Positions 10,410 to 22,574 of a stretch of 64,000 nucleotides of DNA are shown here, one piece after another. Numbering within the stretch: the stretch's first letter is position 1; every line of letters starts with the position of its first letter. The notes beneath the pieces were generated by a model, which had not been told where the DNA came from, made no database searches, and worked only from the letters and a program-made list of their open reading frames with translations. A program made the translations under genes and the position numbers. The DNA is from Aspidapion aeneum (taxonomy: Eukaryota; Arthropoda; Insecta; Coleoptera; Brentidae), in assembly GCA_963576565.1 (NCBI GenBank), contig OY755039.1, positions 82,448,955 to 82,512,954 of the forward strand, read 5' to 3'.

Positions 10410-10869
10410 TAGAAAATAAATTGGTTAAAAAAAAATTAAGTCACAAGCTTTCATAAAATGCACTAAAAATTAAAAAATAATTTTCTAACATTCTAATATT
10501 ATCATAATAATAAAAGCGATGGCCGCAAATCAAAGCATAAGTTAATCTAAATTTGTGATCTAAACACTTAAAGAATATTCAACATAGCAGGTCATCAAAG
10601 ATATGTTTGAGAAATGCTGAGTATCTTGGGTCGGGTTGGGTGGGTTGGGTACCTCTGCATTTTTCTGCTAGATTGATTCTTGCAAATAGTGATATTTAAT
10701 TGATACGGATATCTTATCATGCTAATATCGTCAAAATTTCCATCAGTCGGCCCTCGCTTTTATTATTATGATAATATTAGAATGTTAGAAAATTATTTTT
10801 TCATTTTTAGTGCATTTTATGAAAACTTGTGACTTAAAAAAAAAAATTTACCAATTTATTTTATTTTGA
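10410..10869. mobile_element. Foldback/MITE with ~110-bp inverted repeats
   Basis: The left arm (10412-10525) and right arm (10752-10869) are near-perfect reverse complements; both contain 'ttctaacattctaatatt' or its complement and end in a run of A/T next to 'ccaattta'. The centre has 'gggttgggtgggttgggtac'. There is no ORF. A third copy of one arm lies at 48787-48894. Confidence 0.75.
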
Positions 10870-10980
10870 CTGCTTCGCACTTTATTATAATTCAGTCAAA
10901 TAGTAAAATAAACGTTAAGAAAATGATTTTTGGTAAATTGCCTTAGAAACTATTTGAGGAAATCACTTAGGAAAGGTGTA

Positions 10981-12550
10981 TATTTGTGTGTCCCCGGATA
11001 GAGTTGACAAGAGGAAAAAATCCTTTATTTTTGATTTTACGAAAAAAACTCTTTCTTTATAAAAAATTCTGCTTGTTGAAAAATTAAGATTACCATAATA
11101 AAATCTTTTATTAGATATACAGTGTGTTATCAAATTAAGAAACATATAATTAATAAGAGGAGAAAAATCTTTAGTTTTAATTTCACGAAAAACATCACTC
11201 TTTATAAAAAAAATCTGCATGTCATAAAACTGAGATAACGATATTAATATCTTTGATTAGAAGTACAGGGTGTCAATTGCGTACTGGTACGATACATTTC
11301 CAATTCCGTAACACTAATAAATCCGTTCTGCTTTTGTAAACATTTTTTAGAATGTAAAACCTTTTTTTTAGAATGTAAAACCTATTTTTTAGAATGTAAA
11401 ACCTATTACTTGAAAATCAATAATAATTACATGTTTCTTAATTTAAGAACACCCTGTACAGATAATCAAAGATTTTATTATGGTTATCTTTCCACATAGC
11501 ATAAAAATCACATCAACGTTAAATTAACGTGAACAAAAATAACAAAGTTTTTTTTTACTTGAAAACAACCTCATAACATGTAATATTTATTTTGTTAAAT
11601 CTCCATGCTTAAAGATAACTTAAAAACAAGGAGAAATCAAGCTATTAAAATGTACTTTTTGCTAAAGTTTCTGGTGCTGTGTATATAACGTGTTTTTTAC
11701 CCTAGTTATTTTCATGTACCAAATTCACACTTGAAAAGTCCTCCACAACATGTTCTAAAACGCCACTAGATTAAGATTTCTCAAACCTACTAACTTTCTG
11801 CGTCTTTTTTGGTAACATTTTTTTAATAACATTTTTTTAATTTAAACGAGATGCGAAACACTTCAAGACAATTTTAAAGATGGCGCTCAAGGCAAGACAA
11901 AATATCTATATATCTATCTATATACATTATGTTTTTTTTTAAAAGCTAAACAAGATTTTTTAACAATACACACTTTCACTGAATATTAATGTGTCTTTAT
12001 CAGGTTAATAACAGATGCGTCGTGATCGTGAAAGATCAGGGATCAGTTCCTTAAAAGTTTTTTGGAGTTTAGAGGACAAAGCACTGCCTGATAGATTTCG
12101 TCAAAGTGAAAAATCCCGACGATAGGTGGCGCTGCTATCTCAAAAATATTCAGTAGAAAAGCCATGCTAGTCGCGTTTTAAAATTCGTGTAGAAAAGGCG
12201 TGAATCTAATGTGATTTTAACGTAAAAATCACTTGAAACTAACGTAAAAGCATTGCTGTTTTAATTTTATAATGGCGTTATTACAACCCAGTTTTTAGCA
12301 ACGTTATTTTTTATAACGTTAATAAATGACCTATTAAGCTTGTTCTCATATATGAAATAAACGTTTTTTTCTAGCAGCTTTTAAAATCAACGTTTTTTTC
12401 CCAAGCCTTTTTTACATGTTAAACACGTGATTGTGCTATGTGGGTTAATTTTTCAGAAAGCAGAACTGTTTATAAAGAGTAAGTTTTTTTCGTAAAATCA
12501 AAAATAAAGGATTTTTTCCTCTTGTCAACTCCATCCGGGGACACACTGTA
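10981..12550. mobile_element. Inverted-repeat element, interrupted by a second element
   Basis: The left end 'gtgtgtccccggatagagtt' and the right end 'aactccatccggggacacac' are inverted repeats of about 95 bp, including 'gacaagaggaaaaaatcc' and 'cgtaaaatcaaaaataaag'. The interior has further inverted pairs (11098-11160 against 11420-11490) and the nested element 11492-12443. There is no transposase ORF. Removing the insertion leaves a ~0.6-kb foldback. Confidence 0.7.
11492..12443. mobile_element. CCACATAGCAC element, copy 1 (nested)
   Basis: The ends are CCACATAGCAT and GTGCTATGTGG. About 950 bp matches the inverted copy at 61547-62496 over its full length, including 'acttttcaagtgtgaatttg' in one orientation or the other. 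It interrupts the arm of the 10981-12550 element, as shown by comparing the two arms. It is non-coding. Copy 2 has a GACC target duplication, so this is a 4-bp-duplicating DNA transposon family or its MITE. Confidence 0.75.
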
Positions 12551-13768
12551 TTGTATAATGTATGTGTTAGGTTGGATAAAAAACTTGCATTGGCATATTT
12601 ATTAAAAACTTTATAAGGGAATTTTTAAAATTTACTGGACGGGACCGATAAATATTTGACCTAATTTCTATAACTCTGCTATAGTATACAGGGTGTTTTT
12701 TTGAAGATAACAGAGGCTTTTTCGGCTATTCGACGTACTTATAATTTTTTTTGCAAAAGTCGTTTAACACATGAATTTTGCTTTTGAAGGGGGACATTAT
12801 GTGGCTGTTAAAAAAAAATTAGCACAGATACCTATTGAGGGTAAATTTAACCTCTATATTTTGCATAAAAACAGTGACTTATCGGCTTGGCTAGCCTTAA
12901 TTTTCAGTGGGAAAATAAAAAAATAAAAATAAAATAGGAAATAAGTGTCACTGCAAAATATTCCTTTCACAAAAAGAAATCGTCATGTTTTGTGATTTTC
13001 TATAATTCTCTAATAAATGTAGGGAAAAAGGGGACAAAATGGGATACGGGGGTAAAATGGGATACCGCAGTTTTAGGTAAACTGCTGCGCAAGAATAAAA
13101 CCTCTTAATATCAGATGTTTTATCCCCATGAATGGTTCAACTTTCTGCAATATGATTGGTGCCGGTCGGCTGAGTTTGAGTTGGTTTTTGCTCAAAAATT
13201 GATGTTGTGCGCTTTTGATTGTAAAAATAGCTTGCGCATTTTGTGATAGTAAGTACATTTTTTACAGACTTTTCAATATTTTGTTTACATTGAACAATTA
13301 GTGGGTTAATGTATTATTCATAATTAAACGCGTTGCCGGTAAAATTAGCCTTTTACTGTATATGATTTTTGTTTCAGTTTAACTGGTGGTTTGGGGCAAA
13401 ACGGGGTTTTTTAATGGGGGAAAAACGGGACACCTTATTATACCTAGTAACCTATACCCCATGTTGCCCCAATTTTTTTTTTGGAACCATCACATCAGTT
13501 GTTATTTATGTTGTTTTTGCAAAAAATAAGGGCAAAATTTGTGTGGGAGAGTCGACAACGGTTATCAGGTCGCTGTAATTCTATATAAATATACTTAATT
13601 TCATAATTATAAATGTATTTTTTATTACAACTTTTTATTTTTTAAATAAGTATTTTAATCTTGGTTAGTATTTTAATAAATAAAACTTGTCCTACAAAAA
13701 TATTGATTGTAAATTACACAACCGCCCCGCCCGTTTTGTTACATATAGGTACCTCATTTTAAACCTAA
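12551..13768. repeat. Intergenic DNA with a segment shared, inverted, with 22.9-23.13 kb
   Basis: The part from about 13030 to 13240 ('gggataccg', 'aatatcagatgttttatccc', 'ggtgccggtcggctgag', 'ttttgctcaaaaa') is found in reverse complement at 22930-23130. It is preceded by a 'tatacagggtg' terminus at about 12689. The rest has no recognised feature; the 69-codon frame at 13369-13578 shows no domain. Confidence 0.5.
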
Positions 13769-15169
13769 CCCACTAAGCACAAAATCGTAAAAAACGTTAA
13801 ATAAATGTTGAAAAAGTAAATGTTTTTTTTTCTAGCACAAATTTGTGTTAAAATTAAGTCAACTTTTGATATTAAAAGAACATGTAGAAAATCCTAACAA
13901 AAATTTTATGTAAAAGCATTACAAAAAATATATTTCTTAATAACGTTAAGAAACCAGCATTTAAAAAACCATAATTTTATTAACATTAAAAATAATACCA
14001 TCAATATATGGGTATTTTATAATGTTTTTCCTAGATCTCACTTCTAACGTTGAATTTAAGATATATGAAGCTAATAAATGTTTTGTTTTTTAAACATTAA
14101 AAAAAATGTATACTATAGAGGGCGCGATGGCAGCACCCTCTATAGTATAGCAGTCCCACTACCTGACCATCGCCATTACTTGCGTTTCGTTGCGAGTTGA
14201 TACGAGTCGGTAGCAAAGACGCTTTTTGTAATTTTGGTTAAAATATTTGCATTTTGCAGAAACAAACATGGCAAATTTAAAGCACAATTATTAATATTGA
14301 TAGTGAGTACATATTTGGATCGGAATATTACTCCAGTTGTGTGGGAAAGATGGTATAGTTAAAGAACAACAAATGTCTGTGCAATGATGTAAATGAAGCA
14401 CCACAAAATCAGGTAAGAAAAACTAAACAAAAGAAAAAAAATGGTTTTGTATGAAATATCGCATACCTATAGGCAATCAGACAGGGAATGCGACAATTTA
14501 CCGCGGACGATTAGCCGCCGGACCTTAAGCCGCGTATTCATTTGAGGCAGAATTATATAATAATAATAAATCGGCTTTATTGATAAATAAATGTTACATA
14601 GGCGATGTTTAGCAAACTGCTACTTCGCAAGCCTCGCAGCGGGACCAAATGAATGCTTCGCGCCTTGAAATTGTTTGCCTTGTATTCACTTGAGCATGGA
14701 TTATTTGGCCTCGTAGCGAGGCACTTACTACAACATTATTGTTTACATAGAATTTAAAATTTTATTTTCAAAATCTACGGATCCGAATTTCCTTTCCGGA
14801 GTGTGGAGTTCACGAAACGCTCAACAGACTGTTGCTGCCCTGCGTTTCCAAAATAGAAGAATTTTATTTACATTATTTATGTTACCTTATCTTTAGAGAT
14901 ATTTGAAAAAAATATATTTTTTCATTGTTAAAAAAACATTTATTTTCAATGTTAGAAAAACATTTCTTTTTCAATATTTTTTTAACGTCCGAAAAACACT
15001 TTAAAAAAACGTTATAAACACATAAGATTATTTTTCTAACGTCAGAAAACGGGTTATTAAGCTTCTTTTTCACTATGAATATGACGTTAGAACTAACATC
15101 CAACCTAACGATATGTTTTTAACTTATACATTATTTTGACGTTATTAAAATGTTTTTGTGTTTAGTGGG
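13769..15169. mobile_element. CCCACTAAGCACAAAA element, copy 1
   Basis: It starts CCCACTAAGCACAAAA and ends TTTTGTGTTTAGTGGG. It matches the inverted copy at 23148-24453 along most of its length, with an extra insertion of about 130 bp near 14495-14660. An internal hairpin (ctatagagggc...accctctatag) lies at 14113-14155. A conserved stretch around 14260-14360 keeps a short open frame shared with copy 2, which could be a captured exon or chance. No transposase is visible. Confidence 0.75.
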
Positions 15170-15464
15170 AAATAGTCTCCTCGCAAACAAAATCGAAGAG
15201 TTTGAGGGTTTTTCCAAAAACATATGACAAATACCTGAAAAATTCTCTGTTACCTTTAAATAGAGATAATAAATCCGGATAAAGAGCAGGACAAGCCCAG
15301 CTTTTTTGTCAAAATAAAATATTCCGGCCAGCTTGTTTTTTCGTCCGAATTTTTGGCGACCCAAGAGACTGTTGTTTTTCGTAATCCACGGTCAAAAAGT
15401 TTTAACTTAGACTTTCCAAAAGAAGCGGGCATAATTTATCCAAGGCGAGCTGATCAAGTCACAT
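15170..15464. other. Spacer, nothing recognised
   Basis: The minus-strand open frame at 15131-15364 has no recognisable family motif. AT-rich intergenic DNA. Confidence 0.35.
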
Positions 15465-15887
15465 AAAAATTTATATATATATTTATCGGTTTCACAACGT
15501 TCTACGTCTTCCGATACCCAATCTCCACTCGTTTCTGTTTGCCCATAAAATTCATCATCTAGGCCTCTTATTTTTTATTTCACTATCTATTCCTTCTCTC
15601 CAGCTTCTCCTCGGCCTTCCTCGTTTTCTTCGGCCAGTTGGTTCCCATTGTAATATTTGTTTAGGTAGTCTTCCATCATCCATTCTTTGTACATGTCCGT
15701 ACCACACCAGTTGTTTTGTTCTTATATCATCCACTAGAGTACGTTCACCCACTGTCATAATTTCTCTTATTCTTTGATTGGTAACTCTTTCTCTTTTTGA
15801 TTTCCCTGCTGCTCTTCTCCAATAGTCCATCTCCGTAGCGGAAAGCATTTTTTCTGTTCTATCTTTGATTGGCCATACTTCTGCCAT
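15465..15887 (-). pseudogene. LINE ORF2 C-terminal fragment with 3' UTR
   Basis: The minus-strand frame 15887-15555 encodes about 110 residues with RTKQLVWYGHVQRMDDGRLP, KQILQWEP and GRRKRGRPRRSW. This is the hallmark C-terminal segment of insect endonuclease/RT LINE ORFs ('L.W.GHV.RM...R.P' then 'G.R.RGRPR..W'). The RT domain itself is absent, so it is a severely 5'-truncated insertion. The non-coding tail runs to about 15465 and ends in 'accgataaatatatatataa', a typical AT-repeat LINE 3' end. The true 5' junction lies somewhere near 15860-15890. Non-functional. Confidence 0.85.
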
Positions 15888-16600
15888 AAAAATTTCCGAC
15901 GCCTATACTTTTAGAACTAACAAAAACCAAGTTTTTGACATCATTTGTTCTTTGATTTATTGATATTTTTTGTTTGCTTTTTTTTGCATTATATAGGTTG
16001 GGGCTCCTGTCATTTGTCCAAAGTGTTTTTTTTTGCAAATTCAGGCATTTTGGTCCCATGAGATTTTTTTTTGCCTATCAAGTTATTTTGGCACTGTTTT
16101 ACAAAACAACCGGTTTTGTTCGGCTTTTTTTTCTTAAAAATTCGGCTTTTTTGTCTTTGACGTCTTCCTTTTATCTAGTTTAATAAAACACTCTTTAGAT
16201 ATATAGGCGTAAGTACACTTTCTTAAGTGTCTGTTGGCTAGTCCCAAAATCTTGAAACGTACACCCACCTAAGTTGCGTGGGCACCTATAAATGGGCTCG
16301 ACTAAGCCCTTATCTGAGGTTAAAATCTCAGAATTATCAAGCAATTCATTAATGCTGCCACGACCGGTTAATTAAGAAAAGGTGTAAAGCAGAAGAAGAA
16401 AAATGTCGACAATATCCTTTGGCGACCGGATGCCATCAAGTAGCCAAGCTGGACGAACGAGTCACTTTCCTGCGGTTTAATAGAGTTCCTGTAGAATCTG
16501 TAGTTTTAAAGAAAATAAGTTTAAATTAAAAACTACAGAACTAGGTAGGGCAAGGTAGTGACTGTTCGGTTATATTTAATAACAAGTGATTGATGAAGTA
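15888..16600. other. AT-rich intergenic DNA, nothing recognised
   Basis: T-rich runs give spurious hydrophobic open frames on the plus strand (15974-16183). No repeat partner or coding pattern seen. Confidence 0.35.
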
Positions 16601-16904
16601 AAAATAAGAAGAGTTTTTACCCAACTGCGGCACGGCGTAAGGTAATGTTTTTCGATTGTTGTATGTATGTAAGTCTGAGGGCACGGCCGTGCCTCGCCAA
16701 GTTCGCGCTGCCTTACCATCTTTTCTTGAAACATTTCAGCCCATATTTGACCTATCTAAAACTCTACTTCGGAATGAGCTACGAATCTCAAACTTTGCAC
16801 AGTGGTATATATTTATAGATTTAACAACCTCTCCAAGTTTCATAGATTTCCATAAAGTAGAAATTGCCACTCACTGACTCACTCACTCATATATAGAGCA
16901 TCAG

Positions 16905-17565
16905 AATTCTACTGTACTTCCAGATATGCTACAAAGCTGAAATTGGACAGACTGATAGAAATTCTGACAAGAGCCCTGGAAAAAATCAAAAAACCCCAAA
17001 ATTCTTCCCTGTACATGTAAAGTTATGTAAAAGTAATATTGCCCACTTCCAGATATGCTAGAGAGCTGAGCTTTGGCAGACTGATAGGAACCATGATAAA
17101 AATATAGGAAAAAATTAAAATACCCCAAAATTCTAATTTACTTCCCTCCCCTATAAATGTAAAGTTATGTAAAAGTAACATTGCCCACTTCCAGATACAC
17201 TAGAGAGCTGAGCTTTGGAAGGCCGATAGTAACTATGAAAAAGCTATAGAAAAAAATTAAAACACCCCAAAATTCTAATTTACTTCCCTCCCCTATAAGT
17301 GTAAATTTATGTAAAAGTAACATTACCCACTTCCAGAAACGGTAGAAAGCTCAGCATTGGAAGACTGATAGGAACTACGATAAAACTATAGGAAAAAATT
17401 TAAAAACACGAAAATTTTAATTTGCTTTTCTCCCCTATACATGTAAATTTATATAAAAGTAACATTGTCCACTTTCAGAAACGCTAGAGCTGGGCTTTGG
17501 AAGGCTAATTATGATAAAACCATGGGAAAAAATTAAAAAACCTCAAAAATTTAAGTAAGGCATTG
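16905..17565. repeat. Tandem repeat, ~142-bp unit, about 4.5 copies
   Basis: The landmark 'cttccaga' recurs so that 'caga' lies at 16921, 17050, 17192, 17334 and 17476, giving spacings of 129, 142, 142 and 142. Each unit contains 'gagctgagctttgg', 'ctgatagg', 'aaaaaattaaaa' and 'ccctata(a/c)(a/g)tgtaa'. Related units in the opposite orientation occur at 20210-20540. Confidence 0.8.
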
Positions 17566-18550
17566 CAAAAGTTTTGAACAATATCCTGCATATTTTACTA
17601 CTTTAAAAATTAAATATTATCCAATTCCTTTAAAAAGGGAGTGAAATCATACCAAAAACATTTCATGAAAAAAAGCCAAGTACGCAAAAAATCGCATTCT
17701 GTAAAAAGAATTGAGATGAAATTAAAGCCAAGTTCTCCACTACAAATTTCAAAATGAAAGGTTCTTACTAGTTTGGAAATGTTTTTCTAAACTTGGCTAT
17801 ATAATTTAAGTTTTTTGAATTCATAAAAAACTCTATTTTCGCCATGCAGAACGAGAAATTAGTAATTAAAATCAGTTTTATGGTTCCTGATTTTTTTTTC
17901 AATCATGGTTTTACAAATTTTTACCTTCTCAATTTTGTCTGCATTTATTTCCCCATAACTTAATTTCAGACTGACCAATAATTCCTGTTATATCCTGTTG
18001 AGTCCTGACATTAGCAAGGGCGGTTTTAGAGCAAAAGTCTGGGGGGAAGATGTAATGGTAAAACGGTATCCGTAAATAAGCGCACATGAAAAAAGCGTTG
18101 TCCCTTGAATAAATTTAAGTCTTTAGAATTAAAATGTTCCATTCAAAATGTAAAAATTTAATAGATTAGGTTGACTTGATCAACTCAAAATTACCCACAA
18201 AAGAAGAGGTATTAAATTTCATAAAAAATTAAAAATAAATTAAATTTTTGTTATTTTTGAAATATTTAAATGATTTAAATTTTTAACTATAAATACATTT
18301 TGTTTGGAAGCTCTTATGATTTATGTCTAACGTACATTATTATCTCAGGAGCATAAATGGGCCATTAGACTAGTTTCTATTCGTTGGTCATAGGCAAAAA
18401 TTACACCAGCAGCAGATAAAATAAAAGAGTGATCATAACCTTACTCATCCGGGGTTTGGTTACCTTATACCCCAAAATTTCGAGTTAATTGTAAAAACAT
18501 TGCAAATTTTCCCGAAGACACACAATAATAAATGGATCCATGACGGATCT

Positions 18551-19013
18551 GACACCTTCCTAGCTAGCCTATTATCACGCTTCAAGTGAAGCCATAATAA
18601 TATATTAGCCTTAAAAACAGTCTTTTGTAAATATCTCAGAAATTAAAGCTCCTACGAAATATAGTCTACTACATTCCGAAAACAGTATATTGATACAATG
18701 CTCCGTTAAAAAGTTAGCATTTAAAAAAAAAGTAATTGTCAAAAAACTGTCATTAGCATTAATGGATTTTGACCAAAATCTAATCAGGTCGTAAGTGTGT
18801 CGAACACTATTTTATCTTAAAATTTTATTAAAATCAGTTTAGCGATTTAGGAGCTATCGAGTTACAGACAGAAATAATATTGACATACACAGACAGACAT
18901 CACGACGATATTGCTAGGATATATCCAAATAAAACATTTTTGGCGTTATCTGGAAAAAAAAATTGTCGAAAATAATACCTTCTTTAGCCATTGCTACGCG
19001 GGCTAGGAAGGTA
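18551..19013. mobile_element. MITE with ACCTTCCTAGC ends
   Basis: The left end 'caccttcctagctagcc' and the right end 'gggctaggaaggtaaaa' form inverted termini around ~460 bp. The interior includes 'acagacagac' and 'gtcgaaaataataccttctt'. The same terminus occurs at 59036-59090 in the opposite orientation ('ccttcctagctcgcgcagca'), so this is a dispersed family. Confidence 0.6.
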
Positions 19014-19301
19014 AAAATTCTAAAAACGAAAAACTGAAATTATAAAAATGTTGAATTTTTTTATTAATGTTGCTTTCTGCGAAACAGTCAAATTGTTTTC
19101 AATTTTTTTTTTTAAACTGGGATTAGTCTTACTTACATTTTTGCAATATCACCATTTAATATTGCAATACTTTGATTATTTGTTTTCCAATTAACTCGAA
19201 GTTTTGACGGTCTACGGACAAATCTGGATTCGGCGCATCAAAACACAGAAACATAGATATGAAGGCTCAATATGTATTTTGAATTTTATGTGCCGGTGCT
19301 G

Positions 19302-19610
19302 TATGATTTTGGTTAAATCAATCCCTAGATGCGAGTGTACCGTAAGGATCTCGCATGTATGGTTGATCCAATCAATAATCCAAATTAAATAAAAAGAACC
19401 AAATAATAAAATTGACAAACTTATAATTGATAAATAAAAAACTCTGTTACATAAACGATGTCCAAAATTATTAATTTTGTAAGTTAATAAAATAATAAAA
19501 TAAAATCAAAAACCTTAAATTAATTAAAATCAAAAACAATATTAAATTATTTAACGGCAAGACCCAAGACCCAAATGACAATTTAAATTAAATACAAAAA
19601 AATATAGGTA
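19302..19610 (-). mobile_element. LTR fragment of the 39-43 kb retrotransposon family
   Basis: The reverse complement of this region matches the last ~300 bp of the 981-bp LTRs. Shared stretches include 'gattttggttaaatcaatcc', 'gatctcgcatgtatggttga' and 'acataaacgatgtcc'. The match is diverged and ends before the LTR's other terminus, so it is an old partial solo LTR. It shows that the family has a longer history in this genome than the single young copy suggests. Confidence 0.8.
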
Positions 19611-20820
19611 AATGATGAAATACTCGAGTTTCGTATAATAATTAATTAATATTAACGGATTAATGATATATTTGGCTATTGTATAATAGTCTATTTTAGC
19701 ACAGCACAGCAGAGTGACGCGTATAATTGAGATAATTAAGTATTTTTGTATTTTCTGTTGATTATATAATATTAGTTGTGATTGATGAATTTGACAGACT
19801 TCTTTTTTGTTAGGGACAAATCAGTTGATGTACGCATAAATAAATATTTTTTAAATATTTTTACAACAGCCAAACTTCTGTATGTTCAATTTAGCACTGT
19901 ACCTAAGAGTTATTTGTAGCCGTAATAGCCAAGTTTATAAAGACTTTTCAAAACTAGTATGAACCCTTCATTTTGAAATTTGTATTGAAGAACTTGGCTT
20001 TGATTTTATCTCAATTTTTTTTACGGAATACCATTTTCGCGTACTTGGCTTTTTTTTACATGAAATGTTTTTGTTATGATTTCACTCATTTTTTAAAGGA
20101 TTTGGATAATAATTAGGTATTAAACTAGTCAAATATGCGGAATATTGTTCAAAACATTTGCAATGCCTTATTTAAAATTTTGGCGTATTTTCATTTTTTT
20201 TTTATGGTTTTATCATGGTTCCTATTAGCCTTCCAAAGCTCAGCTCTCTAGCGTTTCTGAAAGTGGGCAATGTTACTTTAACATAACCTTACTTTTATAG
20301 CAGAGGGAAGTAAATTAAAATTTTGGTGTTTTTAAATGTTTTCCTACACTTTTGTCATAGTTTCTATCAGTCATTCAAAGCTCAGCTCTCTAGCGTTTCT
20401 GGAAGTGGGCAATGTTCCTTTTACATAACTTTACATGTATAGGTGAGGGGAATAAATTAGAGATGTGGTGTTTTCTCATTTTTTTCAAAGGGTTCTTCGT
20501 AATGTTTATCAGTCGGTTAAATTTCAGCTTTGTAGCATGTCTGGAAGTAAAGTAGAATTGTGATGATCTATATATGAGTGAGTGGCAATTTTACGTATTT
20601 TAAATTTCGTAACAACTTTACCACCATATGGAATGTCATTAAACTTGGAGGGATTGTTAGCTTTGTGAAGGTCTACGACTATGCAAAGTTTGATTTTTGT
20701 AACTCATTACGAAGTAGAAATTTAGTGAGGTCTATTTTTTCTTCTGTACAATAAAACGACGCAAAAAGTCAAAAAAATCTGTAGTAAAATACCTTCCTAA
20801 AAGAAAACCAACATCGAATG

Positions 20821-21865
20821 CAAACAGTGGCGTAGCGTGGGAGGGGCGCGGGGGGTTTGGTCGCCCCCCCCCCCCCGCGTAGAGGGTACTGGCGCCCCAT
20901 GGATGCTCTAAGCACAGCCTACCTGGTAGGCTGTGCTTTAAGCGCCCTGAGCTTTATAAAGCAGCAGGGACGGCAACGGCAAATTGAGAGGGCGGTAAAG
21001 CTGTGACAGCTCAGCTGATAAAGTTCAACACACCGTTTAGGTAAGGTCAAGTTACATAAATAGTGCATAAATTCATTCCTTCACTAATTAGGGACTTTTG
21101 GAATAAAGCCTGGCTGAAATAGTGTCAGGCCGTATTTTGACAGTTATACATTTAAATATGACAGCTGGTCTTTCAACATAAGGATTTTGTTTACTATACG
21201 AACCGAAATAGATACTGTCGACTTATTAAAAATAAATAAACGAATTATTTTTAAATTCGACTTTGTTATGTCAATTTTGAAAGATCAACCGTCAGCTTGC
21301 AATGTAAATCTGTCAAGATTCGACCTGAAGCCATCACTGCCTGGCTTTATTTGCTAATTAATTCTGGCACAATTCTTATTAAAGTCTGCCGTATTTTATG
21401 GTTTTTACAACTGCGAACGCGTAGATGTCGGTATACTGACTAGACTAAAATCTCATATATAAGTAAATGGATTAGGTATGATCTCTCTAGCTGGCAAAAA
21501 ATTATTCGAAAATAAGAAGAAACACTTTTTTAGTACAAACCCCACCCAAAAAGTACGTGACGCAGACAAAACAGACTTCTTCTATAAACAGATAAAAAAA
21601 AACAGGTGAGAGAGGTATTGGTGGTACTCTATTTGTGAATACCATTTGTAAGTACCCACCGCATAGCAAGCCTAGTGTGACGGAAAAATAGAATAAAAAG
21701 AAGAAGAAATGTTAGCTTGAAGGCACCCAAAACCCTTCATAACTTTCTCACTATCATTTTTAGTTGGGATAAGCGGCTTATAAGATGAACCGAATTACAG
21801 CCAGTGTACCTATTATTTAACTTAGGGAAAAAGTTAGATCCATTCCCAAACCACCAGTTAAGAGT
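20821..21865. other. Intergenic DNA with a hAT-like terminus and a C13 run
   Basis: At 20825 the sequence CAGTGGCGTAGCGTGGGAGG resembles the start of many hAT elements. It is followed by G- and C-homopolymers (a run of 13 C at 20864-20876). I found no partner terminus or 8-bp duplication, so no element is called. An imperfect hairpin 'agcacagcctacctggtagg' lies at about 20911. The remainder has no feature. Confidence 0.35.
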
Positions 21866-22574
21866 ATTTTATATATCTTTGCGTTTCAGATGATTTTGAA
21901 ACTTTTTTGTTGCGCCGTCTGGCTGTCTGTCTGTCTGCCTGTCTATCTGTCTGTATGTCTGTCTGTCTGTATGTCTGTATATATGTCTGTCTGTCTGTCT
22001 GTCTGTCTGTATGTCTGTAAGTCTGTCTGTAACGACCAACGCGCATAACTCAAAAACCGCATGGATGATTTCAATGAAATTTGGTACCTAGGCTGGGTCT
22101 TGGGTCGAGATGGTCCAATTTAAAAATGAAGAAAATCAACCGAACACAAACCAAATAAAAGGGTGGGGATAGATTTCAAAAATTAGAGTTTATATGAAAA
22201 TATGGCGTGTGTGATATCAAACGAAAGGTAATTGAGTCTGGAGTTAAACAAAATACATTTTAATTTATTTTAAAAAAAGGGTGGGGTATACTTTAAAAAT
22301 TAGAGTTTAAGTGAAAATATGGCGTGTGTGATATCAAACGAAAGGTAATTGAGTTTAACAAAATACATGTTAGTTTTTGTTTTTTTAAGGGTGGGGGTGG
22401 ATTTCAAAAATTTGAGTTTAAGTCCAAACATGGCTTGTGTGGTATCAAACAAAAGGTAATTTAGTGTGGAGTCCAATAAAATACATTTCAGTTTTTAGTT
22501 TTATTAGCTCACACGTACACTATAACTATAGTATCTAGTGTGAGCTTAGGGGCCCATATATTGGCAGAGTATTT
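21866..22574 (+). mobile_element. (GTCT)n hairpin-end repeat family, copy A (5' truncated)
   Basis: Order: 'atatctttgcgtttcagatg', a (GTCT)n microsatellite at 21917-22030, 'gaaatttggtacctaggctg', then three ~125-bp internal tandem units each with 'gatatcaaacgaaaggtaat'. It ends in a hairpin with arms AGCTCACAC/GTGTGAGCT and a tail 'ccatatattggcagagtatt'. The 5' hairpin is missing. (GTCT)n cores with hairpins near the ends resemble non-autonomous Helentrons (INE-1/mini-me type); the assignment is an inference. Confidence 0.8.

Larger units (their letters stand above)
16600..20820. mobile_element. Large foldback element, arms carrying ~142-bp tandem repeats
   Basis: The left arm (about 16600-17820) and right arm (about 19920-20820) are inverted copies. 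Shared landmarks are 'tatatgagtgagtg', 'cttccagatatgct' or its complement, 'gctgagctttggaaggc', 'cttggctttttttt' and 'cattttgaaatttgta'. The right arm has fewer tandem units. The ~2.1-kb centre holds unrelated insertions, including a MITE (18551-19013) and an LTR fragment (19302-19610). No transposase is seen. Outer ends are uncertain by some tens of bases. Confidence 0.7.

Noticed and set aside
20825..20880. A hAT element starting CAGTGGCGTAGCG
   Set aside because: No matching right terminus or 8-bp duplication found in the window.
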